Shown here piece by piece: positions 6,033 to 13,864 of a stretch of DNA of 14,110 bases. The stretch's first letter is position 1. Every line of letters starts with the position of its first letter. Below the pieces are notes generated by a model. The model made no database searches and was not told where the DNA came from. It saw only the letters and a list, made by a program, of their open reading frames with translations. The position numbers and the translations under genes are program-made. This DNA comes from Acidobacteriaceae bacterium (GTDB taxonomy: Bacteria > Acidobacteriota > Terriglobia > Terriglobales > Acidobacteriaceae): contig JASIJX010000336.1 in assembly GCA_030049955.1 (NCBI GenBank), positions 1 to 14,110 of the forward strand, read 5' to 3'.

Positions 6033-8315
6033 ATGAGCCGCAACGCACAAGTCGCTACCAGCCCTCAGGTTCAGTTCGACTATAGCCTCACGGGAATCAA
6101 CGCCTCACTGGCTATTGAAAATGGACTCGCCGAGGCTGACTGGTATCAGTGTCATGTCCCTCGGGAGACGATGCGCAAGTTGTTAGAGCGCCGCGATGGT
6201 CCGGCACTTCGGGACACCTTCATCTGGTTCGCGCTTATTCTGGGCGCGGGCTACGCCACAGTTGCCCTCTGGGGATCGTGGTGGGCTGCAGTACCGTATC
6301 TCGTTTACAGTGCCCTCTACGCGTCGACTTCCGACTCGCGCTGGCATGAAGCCGGCCACGGCACAGCATTCAAGACTGACTGGATGAACAACATACTTTA
6401 CGAGATCGCATCGTTCATGGTTATGCGCGAGTCTCTAGTGTGGCGCTGGAGTCACACTCGGCATCATAGTGACACGATCATTGTCGGTCGTGATCCGGAA
6501 ATCGCTGTTCCGCTGCCACCTAACTTGTTCAATATTCTCCTCAAGTTTTTCAATGTTCGAGCCTACTTCAGCTATTTCAATGGCATCCTCGATCATTCTG
6601 TCGGACGGATGTCGCCCGCGGAAAAGACTTTTATTCCCGAGTCCGAGTTTCGCCGCATCTACCGGCGGGCTCGGGTCTACGTGGTGATCTACGGCGTGGT
6701 GATCGCAATCTCAATCGCTGAACGCAGCATTCTTCCACTCATGCTGGTGGGCCTCACGAATCTTTTTGGCACTTGGCTGATGCCCTTATACAGTCTCACG
6801 CAACACACGGGGCTCGCAGAAAATGTTCTAGACCATCGCCTAAACTGCCGAACCGTCTACATGAGCTTTATTAACCGCTATCTTTACTGGAACATGAACT
6901 ACCACGTCGAGCACCATATGTTCCCGCTTGTTCCTTATCATGCGCTGCCGCGATTGCATTCCTTAGTGAAAGACGACTGCCCTACACCCTATCCAAATCT
7001 TGTAGCGGCGTGGCGCGAGATTATCCTAACTCTGCTTCAGCAGCTTAAAGATCCAGCTTTTTATGTTAAACGTCGTTTGCCAGCGCCCAAAAGCCGCCGA
7101 AGCGAGACCCTCTACACGATCCAAACTGAACCCGACGGGGATGGTTGGGTTACCGCCTGCGCCGCCAGCGTGCTCGGTTGCGCTGACGTCATCCGTGTTG
7201 ACCACGGGAAAAAGACTTACGCTCTCTGTCGCAACGAAGTCGGCAAACTCTTCGCTATGGATGGCATCTGCACCCATGGCAATACGCACGTTGCTGGCGG
7301 CTTAGTAAAAGGTGACATAATTGAGTGTCCAAAGCACAATGGCCGTTTCCATCTACTCGATGGTTCGCCAGCACGCACGCCAATTTGTCGCGGCCTCGCG
7401 ACGTACCCGATCGAAGAGCGCGATGGCCAACTGCGGATAAACGTATCTCATGCAGGCGGAGCCGGAGCCCGTGCCCAGCAAAACTACACTTTTCAAGTTG
7501 TCAGCAACCGAAGTGTGGCCACCTTCATCAAGGAGCTGGTTCTTGAATCCCTCGATAACGATGCGCGCCCCTCCTTCGCTCCTGGAGATTATCTTCAGCT
7601 CGACATCCCCGCCTATGAGAAAATTCATTTCCGTAACTTCGAAATCCCCGAGCCGTATGCTTCGATTTGGGATAGGCAGCATGTGTTCGACCTCGTTGCC
7701 CGCAACCCCGTTGCGCGCCGCCGCAACAACTACTCTATCGCAAGCAATTTACAACTGGAGAAGGCTCTGCGTTTTAATGTTCGCATTGCAACGCCGCCGC
7801 CCGGACAGGCGTGTGACCCCGGAGTGGGCTCTAGTTACGTCTTCAATTTGAAACCCGGTGATATTGTCACTGCCACTGGGCCCTTCGGCGACTTCCATAT
7901 AAAGCCCACGCAACATGAGATGCTTTACATCGGAGGCGGAGCAGGCATGGCTCCGCTGCGTGCCCATCTTTCACACCTGTTTCTCTCGGATCACACGGCG
8001 CGTAAGGTCAGCTACTGGTACGGCGCGCGCTCTCGCCAGGAGATATTTTATGAAGAGTTCTTCGCGGCTATTGCTCAGAAGTACGAGAACTTCAGTTTCC
8101 ACATTGCGCTCTCGTCGCCCTTGCCCGAGGACAATTGGTCCGGTCTCACTGGCTTTATCCACGAAGTAGTGCTAGCAAACTACCTCCGAGACCACCCCGA
8201 TCCAGCGTGCATTGAATATTATCTCTGCGGCCCCCCAATGATGATCAAGGCTTGCAATCGGATGCTCGCCGGGATTGGCGTGCCACAACATCGCATTGCA
8301 TACGACGAATTCTAG
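6033..8315 (+). CDS. Self-sufficient di-iron oxygenase: desaturase-fold hydroxylase + Rieske ferredoxin + NqrF-like reductase
   Basis: The 760-residue protein (ATG 6033, GGAGA at 6018-6022) joins three modules. Residues 1-350 are a membrane fatty-acid-desaturase/hydroxylase domain with hydrophobic segments near 62-98 and 213-253 and the three His boxes HEAGH (105-109), HTRHH (141-145) and HVEHH (291-295), which bind two irons. Residues about 360-472 are a Rieske ferredoxin, with C413-x-H415 and C432-PK-H435. Residues 483-760 are an FAD/NAD reductase most like the C-terminal part of NqrF, with NNYSIAS (565-571), GGGAGMAPLRAH (634-645), SYWYGARS (660-667) and CGPPMM (732-737). Electrons would flow from NADH through FAD and the Rieske cluster to the di-iron site. 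The domain set equals MocD, MocE and MocF of rhizopine catabolism in one chain. The true substrate is unknown. The frame stays open upstream only through the galM relic. Confidence 0.9.
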   Translation: MSRNAQVATSPQVQFDYSLTGINASLAIENGLAEADWYQCHVPRETMRKLLERRDGPALRDTFIWFALILGAGYATVALWGSWWAAVPYLVYSALYASTSDSRWHEAGHGTAFKTDWMNNILYEIASFMVMRESLVWRWSHTRHHSDTIIVGRDPEIAVPLPPNLFNILLKFFNVRAYFSYFNGILDHSVGRMSPAEKTFIPESEFRRIYRRARVYVVIYGVVIAISIAERSILPLMLVGLTNLFGTWLMPLYSLTQHTGLAENVLDHRLNCRTVYMSFINRYLYWNMNYHVEHHMFPLVPYHALPRLHSLVKDDCPTPYPNLVAAWREIILTLLQQLKDPAFYVKRRLPAPKSRRSETLYTIQTEPDGDGWVTACAASVLGCADVIRVDHGKKTYALCRNEVGKLFAMDGICTHGNTHVAGGLVKGDIIECPKHNGRFHLLDGSPARTPICRGLATYPIEERDGQLRINVSHAGGAGARAQQNYTFQVVSNRSVATFIKELVLESLDNDARPSFAPGDYLQLDIPAYEKIHFRNFEIPEPYASIWDRQHVFDLVARNPVARRRNNYSIASNLQLEKALRFNVRIATPPPGQACDPGVGSSYVFNLKPGDIVTATGPFGDFHIKPTQHEMLYIGGGAGMAPLRAHLSHLFLSDHTARKVSYWYGARSRQEIFYEEFFAAIAQKYENFSFHIALSSPLPEDNWSGLTGFIHEVVLANYLRDHPDPACIEYYLCGPPMMIKACNRMLAGIGVPQHRIAYDEF

Positions 8316-8358
8316 CCCGTATTTCTATTTTGAAGCTTGTGCCAGAGACGAAACCCTT

Positions 8359-9291
8359 ATGCTCCAATCCTTTCAGTTTGCCAAAGACAGCTCCTCTCAT
8401 TCACCCGCGCTCAAGATTTATCTTAATCTTGATACTCTCAATGATCTGCGCCCCGGTGGTTTATGGCCGGGTCTCGACGGTTCTCTCTGCTGGCAGCGTC
8501 TGCTCGAAGATGGTTTTGAAGGGGTACAACTTACGAGCGACGTTCCAGCGGTCCCGGGCGCGCCGCTGCCGCATTGTGGCCTCGACCGGATCAATTTTCC
8601 AGGCGATGCTGACGCGGTCGCGGCGAAACATGCCGCAAGAGGCGATCTCTGCATTACCGTCCATGTCGGTTGGGGCCTCGAAGATGAAAACGAAACTTGC
8701 CGCCTGGTTGAAGCCACTCTCAACGCGTCTGTGCGCCATCACCTACCCATCTTCATTGAGACCCATCGAGCGACGATCACGCAAGACCTCTGGCGCACCG
8801 TACAAATTACAAGGCGGTTCCCTGAAGTCCGGTTCAATGGTGATTTCAGTCACTACTACTGTGGCCAGGAACTCGTATACGGCGATTGGCAGGCCAAGCT
8901 CGCTTTTATGGAGCCCATCTTTGAACGGATCGCGTTTATCCACGGCCGCATCGCCAGTCCCGGCTGCATGCAGGTTGCAATCGATGCTGATCTGGATTCC
9001 CGGCCGGTGCAGGCTCACGGTGTGGTGAACTGTCTTGACCACTTTCGCGAACTCTGGACGCGCGCCATGCGCGGCTTTCTCAGCAATGCCCATCCTGGCG
9101 ACACTCTGATCTTCGCTCCAGAGCTGCTATCGGGTAGGAATTACTATGCCCGGATGTTTTCTGATTCCTCCGGTCGGTTGATCGAGGAATCTGATCGCTA
9201 CGCGCAAGCCTTGCTTTATAGAGAACTCGCTTATTCCTGCTTCGGTGATGCACGTCGCACATTCAACCAATTGCGCACCAATATCGACTGA
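8359..9291 (+). CDS. TIM-barrel sugar (phosphate) isomerase/epimerase family protein
   Basis: The 310-residue protein begins 43 bases after the oxygenase stop, so the two are probably co-transcribed. ATG 8359 was chosen; the ribosome-binding site is weak, and an in-frame TTG at 8275 overlapping the oxygenase gene is less likely. The metal-site pattern of the xylose-isomerase-like AP-endonuclease 2 superfamily is present: Glu134-x-His136 (FIETHRA), Asp162-x-x-His165 (GDFSHYY), His195 (FIHGRIASP) and Glu255 (APELL). Family members isomerise, epimerise or dehydrate sugars and inososes (IolE and IolI, and MocC in rhizopine catabolism). Next to a MocDEF-like oxygenase, a step acting on a keto-sugar or inosose is a reasonable guess, but the reaction is not fixed by the sequence. 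It is probably cytoplasmic, having no signal peptide. Confidence 0.8.
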   Translation: MLQSFQFAKDSSSHSPALKIYLNLDTLNDLRPGGLWPGLDGSLCWQRLLEDGFEGVQLTSDVPAVPGAPLPHCGLDRINFPGDADAVAAKHAARGDLCITVHVGWGLEDENETCRLVEATLNASVRHHLPIFIETHRATITQDLWRTVQITRRFPEVRFNGDFSHYYCGQELVYGDWQAKLAFMEPIFERIAFIHGRIASPGCMQVAIDADLDSRPVQAHGVVNCLDHFRELWTRAMRGFLSNAHPGDTLIFAPELLSGRNYYARMFSDSSGRLIEESDRYAQALLYRELAYSCFGDARRTFNQLRTNID

Positions 9292-9304
9292 CGTTGCATT
9301 AAAG

Positions 9305-9319
9305 CTGATAACCAATCAG
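9305..9319. repeat. Short interrupted inverted repeat before the sugar porter
   Basis: CTGAT (9305-9309) and ATCAG (9315-9319) flank AACCA. It sits between the isomerase stop and the ribosome-binding site of the transporter. It may be a weak hairpin or an operator half-site pair; no T-run follows, so it is not a convincing terminator. Confidence 0.2.
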
Positions 9320-9365
9320 AAAAATACTCCTGAGTCCGACGTGGCCGTGAAGAGGTATCAATGAA

Positions 9366-10748
9366 ATGACTGATCAAATCCATCTTCGTTACCTCACATT
9401 CCTGGCTTCTACCGCAGCCCTGGGCGGCCTACTCTTCGGGTTCGACATCGCCATCATCACCGGCGCTGGCCCATTCATCAGCCATGCGTTTGCGCTGGGC
9501 GATCTGGGACTCGGATGGGCATTCAGTTCGTTGCTCTTCGGCTGCGTTGTCGGATCATTTTTGGCAGGGCGCTTAACCGATCGTTACGGACGCAGAAAGT
9601 TGCTGATCATCGTTGCTCTGCTGTTCGCCCTCACGTCCGTGGCCACGGCGATGGCCGGGAACTTTTCGGTCTTCATTACGGCGCGTCTCTTCGGCGGTAT
9701 TGCTGTCGGCGCGGTTTCGCTGCTTTCGCCCATGTATGTCGCTGAAGTATCGCCCTCCGCGATTCGTGGCCGTATGGGAACTCTGTATCAACTGTCGATC
9801 GTCCTCGGCGTGATAGCATCCTTCGGCATCAACTATCTTCTCCGCGACACAGGCGCAAGCAACTGGCGCTGGATGTTTCTCACCGGAGCCATACCCTCTG
9901 CTGTGTTTCTAGTTTTGATCGCTCTTGCGCCGGAAACGCCGCGCTTTCTTGTGATGAGCGGCCGCACGCGTGAAGCATCCGTGGTGCTCGAACGTATCGG
10001 TGGCACCCACAGCGCAAGCGTGCAGATTGCGGAGATTGCTGCTTCGATGCATGCACAGAAGCTGTCATGGCAAGGACTTCTTCGCCCAGGGGTTCGCCGC
10101 GCGCTCTTGGCTAGCGTCGGCCTCGCGGTTTTTATCCAGGTTTCAGGAATCAATACGATCATCGACTATGCGCCTGGAATCTTCCAGTCTGCCGGTTCCA
10201 AAATCGACTCTGCTCTCGCTGCCACAATCCTCGTCGGAGTAACAGAGTTCGTTTTTACTCTCGCGTCGCTGTGGGCGATTGACCGGTACGGCCGCAAGCC
10301 CCTTTATGTTGTCGGATCGCTGGGCATGGCGCTCTGTCTTGTTTTACTTGTAGTAGCGGTACTAGCCGATCAATTTCATGGCGCTATTGTTCTGGCGTTT
10401 ATATTGACCTACCTGGCCTTTTTCAGTTTCGGTGTCGGGCCCGTCTTCTGGACCTTAGTGCCTGAGATCTTTCCCAACGATGTGCGGGGCCGGGCGATGA
10501 CCGTGCCTGTCCTGGTTCAGTGGGTGGCCAACGCCACTGTTGTCCTGCTCTTCCCATCTGCATTTCATGTCATCGGCAGAGCGCTCACGTTCGGTTTTCT
10601 CGGGCTTATGGCAATCTGCCAGGGTATCTTTACATGGCTTTATATCCCCGAGACCAGGAACAGACGCCTTGAGGAAATTGAAAACTTTTGGATTACCCCT
10701 CGGCCTTCAGCGGTCTTCGCGTCGACAGCCGATACAAAGAATGGCTAA
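9366..10748 (+). CDS. Sugar-porter family MFS transporter (sugar/cyclitol:H+ symporter)
   Basis: The 460-residue, 12-helix membrane protein starts at ATG 9366, with GAAGAGG at 9349-9355; an ATG five bases earlier closes at once. Sugar-porter signatures occur in order: GRLTDRYGRRK (68-78, loop 2-3), PETPRFL (189-195), QVSGINTIIDYAP (258-270), WAIDRYGRKPL (303-313), PEIFPNDVRGRAM (366-378) and PETRNRRLEEIE (428-439). The family includes XylE, AraE, GalP and the inositol carrier IolT. The usual (I/V)YYAP at the end of helix 7 reads IDYAP, with Asp268 in the sugar-contact region, which may mark an unusual substrate. It lies 74 bases after the isomerase and probably imports the substrate of that gene and the oxygenase. 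Confidence 0.93.
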   Translation: MTDQIHLRYLTFLASTAALGGLLFGFDIAIITGAGPFISHAFALGDLGLGWAFSSLLFGCVVGSFLAGRLTDRYGRRKLLIIVALLFALTSVATAMAGNFSVFITARLFGGIAVGAVSLLSPMYVAEVSPSAIRGRMGTLYQLSIVLGVIASFGINYLLRDTGASNWRWMFLTGAIPSAVFLVLIALAPETPRFLVMSGRTREASVVLERIGGTHSASVQIAEIAASMHAQKLSWQGLLRPGVRRALLASVGLAVFIQVSGINTIIDYAPGIFQSAGSKIDSALAATILVGVTEFVFTLASLWAIDRYGRKPLYVVGSLGMALCLVLLVVAVLADQFHGAIVLAFILTYLAFFSFGVGPVFWTLVPEIFPNDVRGRAMTVPVLVQWVANATVVLLFPSAFHVIGRALTFGFLGLMAICQGIFTWLYIPETRNRRLEEIENFWITPRPSAVFASTADTKNG

Positions 10749-10853
10749 CATCGCACCGCTGTCGAAGGCGACTTGTGTTGATGGGTGCATCCACAATGCA
10801 GGAACTGGTGTTTCCGACGACGTAAGCTGTATCTATATGGAGGTAGGGTAAGT

Positions 10854-11684
10854 ATGCTGATAATTGACGCTCAAACGCATGTTTATAGCGACGATAACAA
10901 CCAGTATCCTTCTGTTCCGAATCCAATCCTCCCGCCTGATGGATATGGCTCTCTCTCGCAGTTGCAGTTCCTCGCCGAGCAAAACGGCGTTACTGGACTG
11001 TGCGTTGTTCAGCCCAGAAGCTGTTATGGGTGGGACAATCAGCACATATGCGATATCGTCAAAAGTTCTCCCAAGCGCATGGCTGCAATTTGCTCGCTCG
11101 ATCCTGACGATTCCACCTCGTATGAAACGTTAGGGCGCTACCTAAGGGATTACGGTATTCGTGGGCTACGTGTCTACCCAGCTTCGGATGGCCATGTCAC
11201 TCATCCGGGCGTTTGGGAATTATGGAGAGCAGCAGGCGAGCGAAAGATCACAATAAACGTACTCATTGATATTCAACAAGTGGATGAGCTTGTCCTAACG
11301 CTGGAGAAGTTTCCGGAGCAGAGAGTTGTGATCGATCATTGCTTCATCACGAAACCCTCCGCAGATGTGGGATGCGCCTTAAAGGAAATGAAACGGATCG
11401 CGAGATTCTCTAACACGTACGCCAAGCTGAGCTTTTTGCCATTAGGCAGCAACGAAGAGTACCCTTTCCGCGACCTGCATGATGCGTGTAAATCGATCAT
11501 CGAGTGGTTCGGCGCCGAAAGGTGTGTATGGGGTAGCAACTTCCCATGTGAGTTGTGGACTCCGCGATCGAACTACTCACAAAGCCTGAGACTCTTCACG
11601 CACGAAGTTAGTCTCTGCAAAGCCGCAAGAGAAGCTATTCTCGGGAAGACGGCCCATGATTTGTGGTTTCGAGAGGCGAGGTGA
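10854..11684 (+). CDS. Amidohydrolase-2 family protein (lactonase/decarboxylase-like)
   Basis: The 276-residue protein starts at ATG 10854 with GGAGG at 10839-10843. It is a TIM barrel of the amidohydrolase-2 family (PF04909; relatives include LigI-type lactonases, sugar lactonases and ACMSD). Motifs are IDAQTHVY (4-11), GIRGLRVYP (101-109), VVIDHC (158-163), YAKLS (189-193) and CVWGSNFP (224-231). The N-terminal metal motif, often H-x-H, is Q7-x-H9, and the C-terminal acid of GSD-P is Asn229. Both variants occur in some branches of the family, and together they suggest a metal-independent or altered active site. Hydrolysis of a sugar or cyclitol lactone would fit the neighbours. The gene is 105 bases from the sugar porter and is probably in the same transcript. 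Confidence 0.82.
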   Translation: MLIIDAQTHVYSDDNNQYPSVPNPILPPDGYGSLSQLQFLAEQNGVTGLCVVQPRSCYGWDNQHICDIVKSSPKRMAAICSLDPDDSTSYETLGRYLRDYGIRGLRVYPASDGHVTHPGVWELWRAAGERKITINVLIDIQQVDELVLTLEKFPEQRVVIDHCFITKPSADVGCALKEMKRIARFSNTYAKLSFLPLGSNEEYPFRDLHDACKSIIEWFGAERCVWGSNFPCELWTPRSNYSQSLRLFTHEVSLCKAAREAILGKTAHDLWFREAR

Positions 11685-11689
11685 CACGA

Positions 11690-11985
11690 AAACCCGCTGA
11701 CGTGCGGGCCTGCACCTAGGCAAAGTCACCGTTCAGGCACGCGAGGGCAACTCTTGGATGCCTAAGTGATGCGGTGCGGGTTTCGACGGGGTGGCTTGCC
11801 CGGGTCGAAGGGAAGGACGGCGTGGTGGTCGTTAACGGTCGCCACTTCAATGAATGCGGCGTGTGAAGAGAGGGCATCGCTTGAAGACTTGGCTATTCGA
11901 AGCAGGGTCCTGTCCCAGGAATAGGTCGCTTTCGGCGACAGCGGAAAGCCCCTGTGGTCACTATGTTAAGGGGTAGGAAGGAAAA
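11690..11985 (+). ncRNA. Structured non-coding RNA region, possible 5' portion of a group II intron
   Basis: This gene-free stretch folds densely on the plus strand. CCCGC (11693-11697) pairs with GCGGG (11704-11708). TTCGACGGG (11782-11790) pairs with CCC and GTCGAA (11799-11809, GG bulge). GTGGTGGTC (11822-11830) pairs with GGTCGCCAC (11837-11845) using three G-U pairs, GTCGC (11925-11929) with GCGAC (11935-11939), and CCCCT (11949-11953) with AGGGG (11969-11973). The G-U pairs would be A-C mismatches on the other strand, so the RNA is plus-strand. Phrases such as GTGTGAAGAGAGGG, GCTTGAAGACTTGGCTAT and CGAAGCAGGG, and the CCTAAG at 11761-11766, remind me of domain I of bacterial group II introns. 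This identification is from memory. No reverse transcriptase or domain V follows, so it would be a truncated remnant. It may also form the leader of the next gene. Confidence 0.45.
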
Positions 11986-11989
11986 CCGC

Positions 11990-13252
11990 ATGAACCGTTC
12001 GTCCTTACGTCTGAGATGGGTGATGGTTAGCCTGGTGTTCCTCGCCACCGCCATTAATTATCTTGACCGGCAAGCGCTTTCCGTTGAGCTCCCAGTCGTG
12101 ATGACCCAGTTCAATATGACTGCTGGCATATATTCCAGGATCGTGTTTGCTTTTATGCTTGCATACACGATCATGAACGCTGCATCCGGGCCTCTGATTG
12201 ATCGACTGGGAACTCGCATTGGTTATGCTATTAGCGCGGCCTGGTGGTCTGGCGCCGCAATATTGCAGGCTCTTGCGGGTGGCGCTGTATCGTTGGGGAT
12301 TTGCCAGTTTCTTCTCGGAATGGGGGAGGCAGGAAATTGGCCCGCCGGCGTAAAGGTCGTCGCGGAATGGTTTCCGGTGGAGGAACGTGCGCTTGCTTCC
12401 GGAATTTTTAACAGCGGCTCTACGGTTGGTGCGATCCTCGCGCCCCCATTAGTCGTTTGGATTGTGATCAGGGAAGGCTGGCGCGTTTCGTTCGCAGCCG
12501 TCGGGGCCGCGGGCTTCCTTTGGCTGGCTCTTTGGCTTCTCGTCTATCGAACTCCAGAGGCAGCGAAAGCTGAATGCCACCGCAATCGAGTTCCGGCAGG
12601 CGCGATCCTCCGCACCCGATTTCTTTGGAGCTTTACAGCGGCAAAAGTGTTTCTCGATCCCGTTTGGTACTTTTACATATTTTGGTTTCCAGAGTATCTT
12701 AAGCACGCTCGGCATTTCGACCTCGCGTCAATCGGCAGATACGCGTGGATTCCGTTTCTTGTGGCGGGCGCAGGCAACATCTTGGGTGGTTGGTTATCAG
12801 CGACCTTGCTTCGCCGGGGAGTTCCAGTGTCGGTGGCGCGTAAGGCTGCCGTTTCTGTATTTGCCATTTTGATGGCTTCCTCCATACCCGCGGTGCTGGT
12901 TTCCAGCGCAGGTGTATCTATCGGATTTATTTCTTTGGGCATGATGGGATACACAGGCGTAACGGCAAATATGCTAGCGTTTCCGGCTGACGTCTTTCCC
13001 AAAAGCGCTGTCGCCTCTATTTGGGGATTCGCCGGGACGGGCTCGGGTTTCGGAGGAATGGTTTTTGCCCTCGCAACGGGCTGGCTCGTTGATCACTACT
13101 CATACACACCGGTCTTTATAGGTTTTGGGGCAATTCCCTTCATCGCACTAGTGATTATTTGGTTTGTTCTAGGCCCGATTGAACCTGCTTTTGGGCGGGG
13201 CGAAGCAGGACTTTGGGATAGAGGCGAGGAAAGGGCGGCGCAATACACGTGA
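11990..13252 (+). CDS. ACS-family MFS transporter (hexuronate/sugar-acid type)
   Basis: The 420-residue membrane protein starts at ATG 11990, with GGAAGGA at 11976-11982 and a spacing of seven; an earlier in-frame start at 11954 lies inside a hairpin and lacks a site. Markers of the anion:cation symporter family (ExuT, GudP, DgoT) are NYLDR (23-27), SGPLIDRLGTR (66-76), GMGEAGNWPAGVKVVAEWFP (110-129) and ERALASGIFNSGSTVGA (132-148). These carriers import hexuronates, aldarates or aldonates with protons. Such a substrate fits a lactonase-like neighbour and an FCD-type regulator, which often senses sugar acids. Unlike the genes before it, it is separated by about 305 bases of structured non-coding sequence, and a second such stretch follows it on the opposite strand. 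It may therefore have a separate history or separate control. Confidence 0.92.
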   Translation: MNRSSLRLRWVMVSLVFLATAINYLDRQALSVELPVVMTQFNMTAGIYSRIVFAFMLAYTIMNAASGPLIDRLGTRIGYAISAAWWSGAAILQALAGGAVSLGICQFLLGMGEAGNWPAGVKVVAEWFPVEERALASGIFNSGSTVGAILAPPLVVWIVIREGWRVSFAAVGAAGFLWLALWLLVYRTPEAAKAECHRNRVPAGAILRTRFLWSFTAAKVFLDPVWYFYIFWFPEYLKHARHFDLASIGRYAWIPFLVAGAGNILGGWLSATLLRRGVPVSVARKAAVSVFAILMASSIPAVLVSSAGVSIGFISLGMMGYTGVTANMLAFPADVFPKSAVASIWGFAGTGSGFGGMVFALATGWLVDHYSYTPVFIGFGAIPFIALVIIWFVLGPIEPAFGRGEAGLWDRGEERAAQYT

Positions 13253-13269
13253 TCACCCTTGTCTCAATG

Positions 13270-13600
13270 CGCATCGAAGGCAATCCGAGGGCGATCAATG
13301 CGGCGATCCTGTGACTGACCCTCGGTTAATACAGCAATGAACCGAAGGTCATTTGGAATCCGCGCAGCAGCTGAAGTTGCAACGTCATGCTTCGCTCTGC
13401 TCCCAACGTTCTGACTTGCGCCTTCGCAACAGCGTCGGCGCCCGAACTCTATTCTTACGCGGCTCAATGGCTGGCTTGTGATCTCCCCTACCGACTCTTC
13501 GCCATCATCGTCGCGGATAATGGCGCACGGCTCGGGACCAATTTGGTTCGCTATACCTTCATCGTGTCGGATTTCCACCGACTACTCTTTGTCGGTCTCT
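13270..13600 (-). ncRNA. Structured non-coding region on the minus strand, possibly group II intron-related
   Basis: No gene is supported here on either strand. CGCCATCAT (13500-13508) faces ATAATGGCG (13517-13525): nine pairs with a G-U on the minus strand but a C-A mismatch on the plus strand, so any RNA is minus-strand. Further minus-strand pairing is possible between GTCGG (complement of about 13491-13495) and CCGAC (complement of about 13435-13439). Another is CCGAC/GTCGG around the complement of 13573-13592. Phrases such as GAGCCGTGCGCC, GTCGGTAGGGGAG and CCAGCCATTGAGCCGCG resemble the sequence ahead of the reverse-transcriptase gene in some bacterial group II introns. That recall is unverified, and no intron protein or domain V is seen. 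Confidence 0.33.
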
Positions 13601-13864
13601 AGGCGCACTGCGAAAGGCTCTGGAAACTACCAACTTTAAACGTTACCATTCACACTCCGCTGGGCGAATCTGATTTCTTGATTCGCATCCGCTCATCTCC
13701 ACCAATTCACAATAGCTCGTTTTGTCCGAGCGAGCCGTTGCGGCACTTCGATTTCCTTAGCACGTTGCCTTGGTTGACAAAAGCCATGTCGAACTGAATA
13801 CGATTCTACAGGTGATCGCGTTAGCCACCCCGCTTAGAGAGTTGACCGATCTAGGAGACAGCCG
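13601..13864. other. Short intergenic stretch, nothing identified
   Basis: Short open frames on the minus strand have no start with a ribosome-binding site and no recognisable motifs. A TTGACA occurs at 13774-13779 without a good -10 element. The stretch may be a continuation of the degenerate non-coding element to its left. Confidence 0.4.

Noticed and set aside
13387..13602. Plus-strand open frame of 71 codons and its minus-strand counterpart (13264-13578)
   Set aside because: Neither has a ribosome-binding site or a recognisable motif, and the stretch is better explained as structured non-coding sequence.
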